Shown piece by piece: positions 35,904 to 43,805 of a DNA stretch of 64,000 bases (positions within the stretch are counted from its first letter, which is position 1; every line of letters starts with the position of its first letter). This DNA comes from JBGCEZ01 sp045106735. GTDB taxonomy: Bacteria; Planctomycetota; Phycisphaerae; Phycisphaerales; SM1A02. The notes under the pieces were generated by a model that was not told where the DNA came from, ran no database searches, and was given only the letters and a program-made list of their open reading frames with translations. Made by a program: the position numbers and the translations under genes. The stretch covers positions 1 through 64,000 of the forward strand of contig JBGCEZ010000032.1 in NCBI GenBank assembly GCA_045106735.1, written 5' to 3'.

Positions 35904-36779
35904 CTACTCCTCCGTCGCGGCCGCCGCCGTCGCCACTCCCACGAGGGCTATCTTCCGCGCGTCGGCCTCGGCGATGACCGCCGCTCGGTCGATCATGATC
36001 ACGCGCCCGGCTCCCAGGGCCAGGCAACCCGCCCCGGCCTCGGCGAGTTGGCGGATCGTCTCCACGCCCACGGTCGGGACGTCGGCGCGCATGTCGTGGT
36101 CGGGCTTGGACGTCTTCATGAGGGTCCAGCCGCCGGCGCGGCAGAGTTCACCCGCCCGCTGGATCATCGCCGCGGTGCCCTCGACCGCTTCCACCGCGAT
36201 CACGTCGCGGTTGCTCACCGCGATCGACTGGCCGATGTCGAGCGAGGCCGATCCGGCCAGAATGGGCCGGCCAAAGTCGATGTCCCCGCGCTGGGCGGTG
36301 CTCGGGGCGACCGCGCCCATCACGCCGACGGCGGCCATGTGATCCTGGATGTGCGTGGTGGAGTCGATGAGCGTGATTCCCGCGCTGGCCATTTCGTCGG
36401 CCACCGCCGCGAGCAAGGCGGCGTTTCGGCGATCGTGCCGCAGGCGACGATACCAAATGAGCGCCGACCGAACGTCGGGGATCAGCCGGATCACGCGGAA
36501 GCGCGCGTGCGCTCGACGCTTGGCCACGCCGCCGACCATCACCGCCTCGCTGACGCCGGCCCGGCGCATGACCCGAATCCACGAACCCATGCGGGCGATG
36601 CCGACGGGCGTGAGCTCGGTGCAGGCCTCTGCCAGCTCGGGAGCGAATTCGCCGCGCAGTCCCGCCGCGTGAACCGAATAGCCGGCCGCTTGCATGCCAC
36701 GGGCGACCAGAATCGGCAATTGGCCGTGGCCGGCGATCAAGCCGATGCGGGGCGCGGCAGCGTCGGCCGATCCGCTCAC
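35904..36779 (-). CDS. lpxI: LpxI-type UDP-2,3-diacylglucosamine pyrophosphatase
   Basis: 291 residues. LpxI hydrolyses UDP-2,3-diacylglucosamine to lipid X and UMP in lipid A synthesis, in place of LpxH. Family features: N-terminal IGLIAGHGQLPILVARGMQAAGY, MGSWIRVMRRAGVSEAVMVGGV, then the DUF1009 core GQSIAVSNRDVIAVEAVEGTAAMIQRAG, and TLMKTSKPDHDMRADVPTVGVETI. No membrane segment; it acts at the cytoplasmic face. GTG 36779 overlaps the TGA of the LOG-family gene by 4 nt (GTGA), so its translation is coupled. No other lpx gene is in the window. Confidence 0.92.
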   Translation of the reverse strand: MSGSADAAAPRIGLIAGHGQLPILVARGMQAAGYSVHAAGLRGEFAPELAEACTELTPVGIARMGSWIRVMRRAGVSEAVMVGGVAKRRAHARFRVIRLIPDVRSALIWYRRLRHDRRNAALLAAVADEMASAGITLIDSTTHIQDHMAAVGVMGAVAPSTAQRGDIDFGRPILAGSASLDIGQSIAVSNRDVIAVEAVEGTAAMIQRAGELCRAGGWTLMKTSKPDHDMRADVPTVGVETIRQLAEAGAGCLALGAGRVIMIDRAAVIAEADARKIALVGVATAAAATEE

Positions 36780-37375
36780 GTCTTGGCGTCCAGGCCGCCC
36801 GAGGGAAAGATGCGCGATTCGTCGATCGCTCCCGGTTCGTGGCGGATCATGTCGTCGATCAGGGCCTCGATCTCGGTGTGCACCTGGACGAGCTCCATCA
36901 CCGCGGGGCGGGCGAAGCGTTGCTCGATCATGTGGCGGAACATCGCCAGCATCGGGTCGTAGTAGCCGTCCACATCGAGCAGGCCGATCGGCAGCATGTG
37001 TTCGCCGAGGTACCGTCCGGTGAGTGCTTCAAAGAACTCTTCGAGGGTACCGATGCCGCCCGGCAGGACGATGACGCCGTCGCCGCGCTCGATGAGCAGG
37101 CGCTTGCGTTCTCGCATCGTGGGGACGACGACGAGTTCGTCGGCCGCGTCGTAGGCCCGCTCTGGACCGTGCAGCCGCTCGGTGATGATGCCGGTGACGC
37201 GGCCGCCGCCGGCGTGGACCGCGCGGGCCACCGCACCCATGAGGCCGCGACTGCCGCCGCCGTAGATCAGATCGATCCCGCGCCGGGCCAAGGCCGCGCC
37301 CAACTGGGTCGCCGCCTCCACGTGGACGGGGGCGAGTTCATCGGAGCTCGAGCAGTAAACGGTGCAGCGCTTCAC
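36776..37375 (-). CDS. LOG-family nucleotide 5'-monophosphate phosphoribohydrolase (TIGR00730)
   Basis: About 199 residues. The LOG motifs are intact: YGGGSRGLMGAVARAV and LPGGIGTLEEFFEALTG, with MRERKRLLIE between. LOG enzymes split ribose 5'-phosphate from nucleotide monophosphates (cytokinin activation in plants, purine housekeeping in bacteria). Start is taken at GTG 37375, which gives VKRCTVYCSSS, the usual family N-terminus; longer starts at 37441 or 37519 add Arg/Pro-rich sequence of spacer type. Its TGA overlaps the lpxI start (GTGA). The two form a minus-strand pair diverging from the WecA-like gene. Confidence 0.88.
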   Translation of the reverse strand: MKRCTVYCSSSDELAPVHVEAATQLGAALARRGIDLIYGGGSRGLMGAVARAVHAGGGRVTGIITERLHGPERAYDAADELVVVPTMRERKRLLIERGDGVIVLPGGIGTLEEFFEALTGRYLGEHMLPIGLLDVDGYYDPMLAMFRHMIEQRFARPAVMELVQVHTEIEALIDDMIRHEPGAIDESRIFPSGGLDAKT

Positions 37376-37542
37376 GTCGTGGCGACTCTCGGCGGGACGG
37401 GGGATCGGCGGCGAACGGGCCGCGCTCGCGAATCGTATCATCCACGCTCGCCGCGGCCGATGGGCCGGCGTCCGATCCTGAGGGTGGTGGCGCTCGCCGC
37501 CCGCTCGCCGCCCGTTCATGACCTCGTCCGGCCCACTTGCCC

Positions 37543-38685
37543 ATGCTGCACGCGATGTTCTTGTTGCCCGTCGTCGGCCTGGCCACCGGACTCGTGATCG
37601 GCCTGGCCGGGACGTGGTCGCTGATCCGCCTGGGATCCCGGCTGGGGACGCTCGACTCGGCCGGTTCGGCCGGACACCAGAAGACGGAACTGCGGCCGGT
37701 CCCGAATATTGGCGGGGTGGCGATCGTGGCCGCGGTCTTGCTGCCGATCATCGGCGGGCTGATCGCCTTTCACGGACTCGGGGCCGAGCGCATCATGGAC
37801 CTGGTGCCGGCGCTTCGCGGGCCGGACGACGCCCCGCGCGTGCTGGTGGACCGCTTGGCCGCCTCGACCCCCTTGGCCATCGCCCTCGTGGGGTCCGCCG
37901 CACTCCTGCACATCGTCGGCCTGATCGATGACCGCCGCCCGCTGCCGGCCATCCCCAAGCTGCTGGCCCAGCTCGTGCCGGCGGCGATCATGGTGATCGT
38001 CTTCGACGTGCGGCTGCTCACGCTGCTCGGGCCGGGGCTGAGCATTGCCGTGACGATCATCTGGATCGTGGCCATGACCAACGCGATCAACTTCCTCGAC
38101 AACATGGACGGCCTGGCCGGGGGCGTGTCGCTCGTCGCCTCGCTGTTGCTGGCCGTGGTCGCCATGCTGGCGGCCCAGTGGTTCGTGGCCGGCACGCTGC
38201 TCTTGCTCGCCGGCGGGCTCGCCGGGTTCCTGGTCTTCAACGCGCCGCCGGCCCGCATCTTCATGGGCGATGGCGGCTCCCTGGTCGTCGGCTTCCTGTT
38301 GGCCGTCCTGACCGCCCGCATCACGTTCGTCCATCCGGACCTTGGCGGCGCGTGGTACGGCGTTTTCATGCCGCTCGCCGTCCTCGCCATTCCGCTGTAC
38401 GACTTCACGAGCGTGACGGCCATTCGCATTCTGCAGGGCAAGAGCCCGCTGGTCGGCGACCAACAGCACTTCTCCCACCGGCTGGTGCAGCGCGGGCTTT
38501 CGCGCCGCGGGGCGGTGGCGGTGATCGTGGGGCTGACCGCGGTCACGGGAATCGGCGGCGTGTCGCTCGGCTCGCTCGCGCCGTGGCAAGCGATCCTCGT
38601 CGGCGTGCAAACGCTGCTGGTGCTTGGCGTGATCGGCCTGTTGGAGCATGCCTCGCGGCGGAGAGCCGGCGGGGGTGATGCGTGA
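37543..38685 (+). CDS. WecA/MraY-like polyprenyl-phosphate sugar-1-phosphate transferase (GT4)
   Basis: 380 residues with about 10-11 membrane helices. Signatures of the family that moves GlcNAc-1-P (or a related sugar) from UDP-sugar to undecaprenyl phosphate: HQKTELRPVPNIGGVAIV, GLIDDRRPLPAIPKL, NAINFLDNMDGLAGG (about 182), ARIFMGDGGSLVVGFLLA (about 240) and the C-terminal cytoplasmic HFSHRLVQRG. The last fits WecA rather than MraY, so it probably starts O-antigen or exopolysaccharide synthesis. ATG 37543 is used; ATG 37555 is an alternative and neither has a strong ribosome-binding site. It overlaps the next gene by GTGA. Confidence 0.9.
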   Translation: MLHAMFLLPVVGLATGLVIGLAGTWSLIRLGSRLGTLDSAGSAGHQKTELRPVPNIGGVAIVAAVLLPIIGGLIAFHGLGAERIMDLVPALRGPDDAPRVLVDRLAASTPLAIALVGSAALLHIVGLIDDRRPLPAIPKLLAQLVPAAIMVIVFDVRLLTLLGPGLSIAVTIIWIVAMTNAINFLDNMDGLAGGVSLVASLLLAVVAMLAAQWFVAGTLLLLAGGLAGFLVFNAPPARIFMGDGGSLVVGFLLAVLTARITFVHPDLGGAWYGVFMPLAVLAIPLYDFTSVTAIRILQGKSPLVGDQQHFSHRLVQRGLSRRGAVAVIVGLTAVTGIGGVSLGSLAPWQAILVGVQTLLVLGVIGLLEHASRRRAGGGDA

Positions 38686-41099
38686 GCGCGGGGCGTTCCG
38701 GCGGGGCAGGGGCGGCGTCATCGTTGGCGTCAGCGTCACCGTCGGCGGCCGAAGCCGAACGGATCGCGGCGATGGACCGCGCGGCGGCGACCGTGGCCGG
38801 ATTGATCGCGGCGGTGGCCACGGTGCGGGCCACCGTCAGCTTCGTGCCGCAGCGGTTCTTTGACGTGGACCCGATGTTGAGCGCGGCGCCGGCGAGCGGA
38901 TTGGGTCCCGCGGGCAGCCTGCTGCTGGACGTGCTGTTGCTCGCCCTGGCGTGCGTGGGTTTTGGCCTGCACTGGCGACGGGGCGGGGGAGTTCGGCCGG
39001 GGTGGCCACGTTGGTTTGGCTGGCTCGGATTGGCCTTGGGAGTTCCGGCCACCCTCATTGTGCTCGTGCACGGAGCGTTCGAAGCCGAACAGCATTGGGC
39101 CGGGGCGAGCTGGATCGCCGGCGGGGCCGCGGGGTTGGCGATGTGGGCGCTCGCTTCGGGGACGCGAGGCACGATGGCCCGCGGCGTGGCCACCGCGGCG
39201 CTCTTGGTCGCGTTGGTTCCGCTCTTGGTGCGGGGCGCGCAGCAGGTGCGGGTGGGGCCATGGATGGGGCCCGAGCACGCGGAAACGTTGCAGCAATGGG
39301 AGTCGCAGCGGGCATCCTTCCTGGCCGATCGCGGATGGGCCGAGGATTCTGCCTCGGCGCAGATCTTTGAACGCCGCCTCCGTCAGCCGCAGCCGACCGG
39401 CTGGTTCACCACCACGAACATCTTTGCCACCGTCGCCGGGGCCGGCGGGATCCTGGCGATTGGCCTGGCCGCCGGCATGTGGCGCGATCCGGACGGCCGG
39501 GCGGCGGCGGCCGGGATGGCCGTGCTCGGCGTGGTCCCCATTGGGCTCGTCGGCCTGAGTGGATCGAAGGGGGCGCTGGCGGCGATCGCCCTCGCCGCCG
39601 CGCCATTGTTCGCGTGGTGCGTCATCGCCCCGCTTCGGCGTTGGATCGCCGCCGCGGGACCGTGGGCCGGCGTGGGCGTGATCGTGCTGGCCCTGGCCGC
39701 GGTCGTGGTGCGCGGACAAGTCGACGAAGACTTCGCCGGCGACCGGAGCCTGCTGTTTCGCTGGCACTACATGCAGGGGGCGGCGGGGGTGATCGCCGAT
39801 GCGCCGCTCGCGGGCGAGGGAGCGGCGGGATTTCAGGCGGCGTACGTCCGGCATCGGCCGGAGCGCAGTCCGGAGGAAGTCGCGAGTCCGCATTCGGTCT
39901 TCATCGATTGGTTGGCCGCCGCGGGACTGCCGGCGATCGGTTGGGCCGCGCTCTTTGGCCTGGCCGCGTGGATGGCCGGTCACGGATGGCGAAGCGGCCA
40001 GCGAGCGCGGTCGCTGCACGCGGCCCACGGCCCGATGCACGGGTTGCCGCCGGCCGACGCTGGCCGCCCGGCCGGCTTGGTCGCCCTGGCGATCATCGGC
40101 GGCGGATTGGCGGCCCTGGCCGTGGCCGACGGCACGACGGTGCGTTTCGAGACGTTGATGGTTCGCGGCGGCGCGGTCGTCGCCGCCGGCATTCTGGCGA
40201 TGGTGCTCGGGCCGGTACTCGCCCGTCGCGACGTCGGCGGTCCGGCCCTGGCCGCCGCGGCGATCATGGCCACCGTCCACGCCCAGATCGAAATGAGCTT
40301 CACCCAGCCCGGCTCGGCCGCGTGGTTGCTGGTCTTGCTGGGGCTCGCGGCGGGAGCGGGGACCGGACAGCAGGCGGACGCGGGCGCGCACTCGGACGCG
40401 GGCGCGGGCGACGAACCTTCAAGTCGCGGCAACGCCGAACCCCGGCCCGCCATGGCCGGCGTTCGCGACCCGTCATGGGCCGCTGCATCGGCCATCGCCG
40501 GCGGGTTGACGTTGACCGTTCTTGGCGGCGGTCTGATTCCCGCCGCGCTGCGGGCGCCGCGGATCGCCTCGGCCGCCGCCGAAATCGCGGCCGCCAACGG
40601 GGCGCCCGCGGCCCGAGCATCGGCGGCCGCCAGCTTGTCCGCCGCCGGGAACATCGGTCCGGGCCACGACCGTCGCTCGCTCGTGGCGTCGGTCCGGCAG
40701 TGGTTGGCCGCCGCCAGTCTGGACGCCATTGGGCGCGACCGCCATCTGGCCGCGGCCGAGGCGGTGTTGCAGTCCATGCCTGGCGGTGGCCCGGCAGACC
40801 TCGCCGTTGACGTGGCGGAAGCCCGCTGGCGCGCGGCCGGTCCGCAAGAAGCCAGCGGCCGGTTGAATGATCTGCTTTCCGCGGCCGAGCGGGCTCGCGC
40901 GGAAGATCCCGCGGGACCACGGCCAGCCTTGCGGCATGCCCGCGTGCTTGCTGAGGCCGGGCGAAATGCCGACGCGGCGATTGCCGCAACCGAAGCGCTC
41001 CGCCTCGACGCGGCCAAGAGTCTGGACCCGGCCAAGCAATTTCCGCCGGCGGTTCGGGCCGAAGCCGAAGCGCTGGCCCGCGGTCTGTCGTCCGACTGA
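38682..41099 (+). CDS. Wzy/WaaL-like O-antigen polymerase or ligase family protein
   Basis: 805 residues from GTG 38682, overlapping the WecA-like stop by 4 nt. Some 10-12 hydrophobic helices are spread over the first 500 residues. A Wzy_C-type block lies at about 345-430: DRSLLFRWHYMQGAAGVIADAP, GEGAAGFQAAYVRHRP, SPHSVFIDWLAAAG, which follows the HxxP/H-N-x-x-L pattern of O-antigen ligases. The C-terminal 250 residues are soluble, Ala-rich and helical (SAAGNIGPGHDRRSLV, LLSAAERARAEDPAGP), resembling TPR-type repeats. Together with the upstream transferase this suggests glycan assembly. Polymerase versus ligase cannot be decided. Confidence 0.8.
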   Translation: MSAGRSGGAGAASSLASASPSAAEAERIAAMDRAAATVAGLIAAVATVRATVSFVPQRFFDVDPMLSAAPASGLGPAGSLLLDVLLLALACVGFGLHWRRGGGVRPGWPRWFGWLGLALGVPATLIVLVHGAFEAEQHWAGASWIAGGAAGLAMWALASGTRGTMARGVATAALLVALVPLLVRGAQQVRVGPWMGPEHAETLQQWESQRASFLADRGWAEDSASAQIFERRLRQPQPTGWFTTTNIFATVAGAGGILAIGLAAGMWRDPDGRAAAAGMAVLGVVPIGLVGLSGSKGALAAIALAAAPLFAWCVIAPLRRWIAAAGPWAGVGVIVLALAAVVVRGQVDEDFAGDRSLLFRWHYMQGAAGVIADAPLAGEGAAGFQAAYVRHRPERSPEEVASPHSVFIDWLAAAGLPAIGWAALFGLAAWMAGHGWRSGQRARSLHAAHGPMHGLPPADAGRPAGLVALAIIGGGLAALAVADGTTVRFETLMVRGGAVVAAGILAMVLGPVLARRDVGGPALAAAAIMATVHAQIEMSFTQPGSAAWLLVLLGLAAGAGTGQQADAGAHSDAGAGDEPSSRGNAEPRPAMAGVRDPSWAAASAIAGGLTLTVLGGGLIPAALRAPRIASAAAEIAAANGAPAARASAAASLSAAGNIGPGHDRRSLVASVRQWLAAASLDAIGRDRHLAAAEAVLQSMPGGGPADLAVDVAEARWRAAGPQEASGRLNDLLSAAERARAEDPAGPRPALRHARVLAEAGRNADAAIAATEALRLDAAKSLDPAKQFPPAVRAEAEALARGLSSD

Positions 41100-41101
41100 A
41101 G

Positions 41102-41131
41102 AGCCACCGGTTGTGGTTCTGTTTGGTGGCT
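41102..41131 (+). terminator. possible terminator after the Wzy-like gene
   Basis: AGCCACC (41102-41108) pairs perfectly with GGTGGCT (41125-41131), with a 16-nt T/G-rich loop, two bases beyond the stop codon. Nothing else is evident in the gap to 41370. Confidence 0.45.
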
Positions 41132-41370
41132 TCAGCGCGACAGTGGGCTGCGCAAACTGTTGGGATAGGCCAGCGGCGAGTGGCCACCATGTCGCGTGCG
41201 CCCGGCCAACTGGGATTCCTTCGAAACTTCGTGATCGCGACGGTGCCCGTTCCACGCGAACGAGATCGGACGCATCGCGCCCATGTGGTCGCGACGTTCG
41301 ATTACCGACCCCGATCGTTCGATTGGCCCGCGAGTCTGAGCGTTGACCGGGTTCCTTCAGGAATACGCAC

Positions 41371-42933
41371 ATGCAATCCCATGGACCTCTCCGACCCCGT
41401 GATGCCGGCGATTCGCCACTTCGATTCGCCGTTTCGTCACTGTTCGCCTTCATCGCCACGGGGACGCTCGCGGCGCCCTCCCTCGCCCAAGCGAACTGCG
41501 AATCGCTCCCAGCGAGCGGGCCGCAGGCTGAGTACTCCGTTGCCGACATCGTGAACCGGCCCGGATTCGGCGCTGCGATCGGCACCCGAGAGCTGAACGG
41601 GGCGCCGACCCGGCCCTTGCTGTGGCGAGCGCCGGCGGCCGATCCGGCTTCGATTGCCGACATCGGCGAGTTCGTCAACGGACGGCCCGGATTGCTCATG
41701 CCGATCGGGGACATGGTTGAGGGGCGCGGCGTGGCGATCGCTCCGGTCGCCGGCACTGGCGGCGTCTTCGGGGCCGACGCCATGGTCGCCGCGGCCGCCC
41801 GGCTGTCGGCCGACGATCGGCAACAGGCGATGATGTACGGCATCCAGGACATCGGCAGCTCGTTGACGATCATCATCTTCAACTTCAAAAGCGGTTCATC
41901 GGATCTGGTCATCAATGACGTTGGGCACTCCGCGATGGCGCCCGACCATGCATTTGGCGTCGGCTTCGAGCAACTTCCGGGACAACCCCGGCGGCCGGTG
42001 GTCTACGTCGGCGACGGCACGGTTCCACAGTTCCCGATCGTGGCGAACTTTCTCGAAGCACCGTTCGCCGGTTTTTCCAATGCGATGCGTACGTTGGACG
42101 ACGTGCCGACCGGAAATCCCGATGTGCTTGTGGGTGGGGCGATCCGGTCACTCGGAATGCCGTTCCAGCCCGCCATCTGGTCGTTCCGGTCTGATCTCGG
42201 CGCGCAGAATCCGCCGCAGGCCCCGATCGTGTTGCCCACTGGTCCCAACGTCCTTCGCGCGGAAGTCGACACGTTCCTCGACCTGCCGCCGATCACCACC
42301 GGTGGCCGGTACATCGCCGCCGGCACCGGCGTTCTGACCGACGGACGACACGTCATCCTTACGTGGGAACGAAACGCCCAGCCCGGAAGTCCGTGGATCC
42401 AGTCGGCGATGACCGAGATTCAAACTCCGCTGCAGATTCCTGGGGAGATCACGGACATCAACATCGAAGGCCTCTTCAATGGCTCGAAGAACGGTGGGTT
42501 CGAGGTGGAGTCATACGGCGACATCTGCATCGACCAGGGGGGGATCGAGATCTACATCATGTGGTGTGTGGCGCCCGGTCCGCCGGTCGAAGCGTTCAAC
42601 GTCGTCTCGTGTGATGCACTGTTCGGGCTGGACGTTCGGCGTGGGGGCGGCGTCACGCCCGAGGGTCTCGCGGTGTTCTCCATGCCGGTGTTCGGCGTGG
42701 GGCCTGAAGGGGAACCGGTGGATCGACCGCGCATCGTTGACTTGCGCGGTGCGGGTACGCCGCCATGTCCGGCCGATCTCGACGGTGACGGTCAGACCGG
42801 ATTCTCGGATGTCCTGGAAGTGTTGGCCGCGTTCGGCCCGTGCCCTGGCTGCCCGGCCGACCTTGACGGCGATGGCACGGTCGCGTTTGCCGACTTGCTC
42901 GTCATTCTTGCGGCGTTCGGTCCCTGTCCGTGA
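41371..42933 (+). CDS. secreted protein with dockerin-like C-terminal repeats
   Basis: 520 residues. ATG 41371 (AGGA upstream) starts an export signal (FAVSSLFAFIATGTLAAPSLAQA). The central 400 residues are beta-rich (repeats such as GRYIAAGTGVLTDGRHVILTWER and FNGSKNGGFEVESYGDICID) and I cannot assign a family. The C-terminus has two Asp-loop repeats, PADLDGDGQTGFSDVLEVLAAFGPC and PADLDGDGTVAFADLLVILAAFGPC, joined by PGC. This dockerin-like tail is frequent on exported proteins of Phycisphaerae-type planctomycetes and may bind calcium or serve in sorting. A terminator follows at 42964. Confidence 0.8.
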   Translation: MQSHGPLRPRDAGDSPLRFAVSSLFAFIATGTLAAPSLAQANCESLPASGPQAEYSVADIVNRPGFGAAIGTRELNGAPTRPLLWRAPAADPASIADIGEFVNGRPGLLMPIGDMVEGRGVAIAPVAGTGGVFGADAMVAAAARLSADDRQQAMMYGIQDIGSSLTIIIFNFKSGSSDLVINDVGHSAMAPDHAFGVGFEQLPGQPRRPVVYVGDGTVPQFPIVANFLEAPFAGFSNAMRTLDDVPTGNPDVLVGGAIRSLGMPFQPAIWSFRSDLGAQNPPQAPIVLPTGPNVLRAEVDTFLDLPPITTGGRYIAAGTGVLTDGRHVILTWERNAQPGSPWIQSAMTEIQTPLQIPGEITDINIEGLFNGSKNGGFEVESYGDICIDQGGIEIYIMWCVAPGPPVEAFNVVSCDALFGLDVRRGGGVTPEGLAVFSMPVFGVGPEGEPVDRPRIVDLRGAGTPPCPADLDGDGQTGFSDVLEVLAAFGPCPGCPADLDGDGTVAFADLLVILAAFGPCP

Positions 42934-42963
42934 TGAGCTTCGCTGAAGCGATGCGTTGAGTGT

Positions 42964-42994
42964 GGCGGCCCGTTCCAGCCTGGGACGGGCCGCC
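42964..42994 (+). terminator. strong hairpin after the dockerin-tailed gene
   Basis: A 13-bp stem (42964-42976 with 42982-42994, one G-T wobble) with loop AGCCT lies 31 bp after the stop. There is no T-tract. The remaining gap to 43235 contains nothing else I can support except possible upstream starts for the sigma factor. Confidence 0.7.
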
Positions 42995-43235
42995 GACGTG
43001 CGCCGATCAAAGCGATGGATGCGAGGGCGAGCTCCGGCACCCTCGTTGCGGTCATCGTGGAGCGCCTGAGATCCTGGCCGTTGTGCGGTGGGTTGATTGT
43101 CCGGACGAATGGGCCAATTGCATGGAGCGAGAAGTGATGCGAGTTCACCTGACGCGTTTGCGCCACAACGAAACGGTGCACCATCGTGGCCGGTTCGGCG
43201 ATTACCATGGACCGGCAACGGCGGCCGTCCGGGGC

Positions 43236-43805
43236 ATGGGGGGATCGCACGTGGACTATTCCTTCGAGGATCTCGGGGATCAGACGTACGACGAACTGCG
43301 TCGTGCGGTCGCGCGTCAGGTACGCGACGGGCACGATGGCCGATTCCTCGATGCAACGGACATCGTGCACGAAGTCTGGGTCCGAATGTCGGGCCAGAAC
43401 GCGGGCTGGAGTGATCGGGTTCACTTCCAAGCCGTGGCCTCCATGTTCGCCCGACGCGTGATCGTCGACGCGGCTCGTTCACGTCAGGCGCGGAAGCGCG
43501 GGGGCGGACGCCAGCGCGTTGGTTTGGAGCTTGCTTCAACGGAAGCGCTCGGGACGAAAGGCGACGCCCTTGAGATCGACGACGCGTTGAGCCGACTCGC
43601 CGAACTCGATCCACGCCAGGCGATGATCGCCGAACACCGCATCTTTGGCGGGTCGACCACCGACTGCATCGCCCGAATGCTTGACCTGTCGGAGGCCACG
43701 GTACGCCGAGATTGGGCGGTTGCACGGGCGTGGTTGCGAGCGACGTTGGCCGACGAGCGATCGGGGGAGGCTGAACTCGCGGCCGAGGCAGCGAACGATG
43801 AATGA
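43236..43805 (+). CDS. ECF-type RNA polymerase sigma factor (planctomycete kinase-linked group)
   Basis: 189 residues from ATG 43236. Sigma-2: LGDQTYDELRRAVARQV, then FLDATDIVHEVWVRM and VHFQAVASMFARRVIVDAARSRQARKRGG, as in the TIGR02999-type ECF factors of planctomycetes. Sigma-4: EIDDALSRLAELDPRQAMIAEHRIFGGSTTDCIARMLDLSEATVRRDWAVARAWLR, a helix-turn-helix for the -35 box. A longer start at ATG 43138 (GGAG upstream) would add 33 non-conserved residues. No anti-sigma factor is adjacent; instead the gene overlaps a Ser/Thr kinase by 8 bp, the arrangement of kinase-regulated ECF groups. Confidence 0.88.
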   Translation: MGGSHVDYSFEDLGDQTYDELRRAVARQVRDGHDGRFLDATDIVHEVWVRMSGQNAGWSDRVHFQAVASMFARRVIVDAARSRQARKRGGGRQRVGLELASTEALGTKGDALEIDDALSRLAELDPRQAMIAEHRIFGGSTTDCIARMLDLSEATVRRDWAVARAWLRATLADERSGEAELAAEAANDE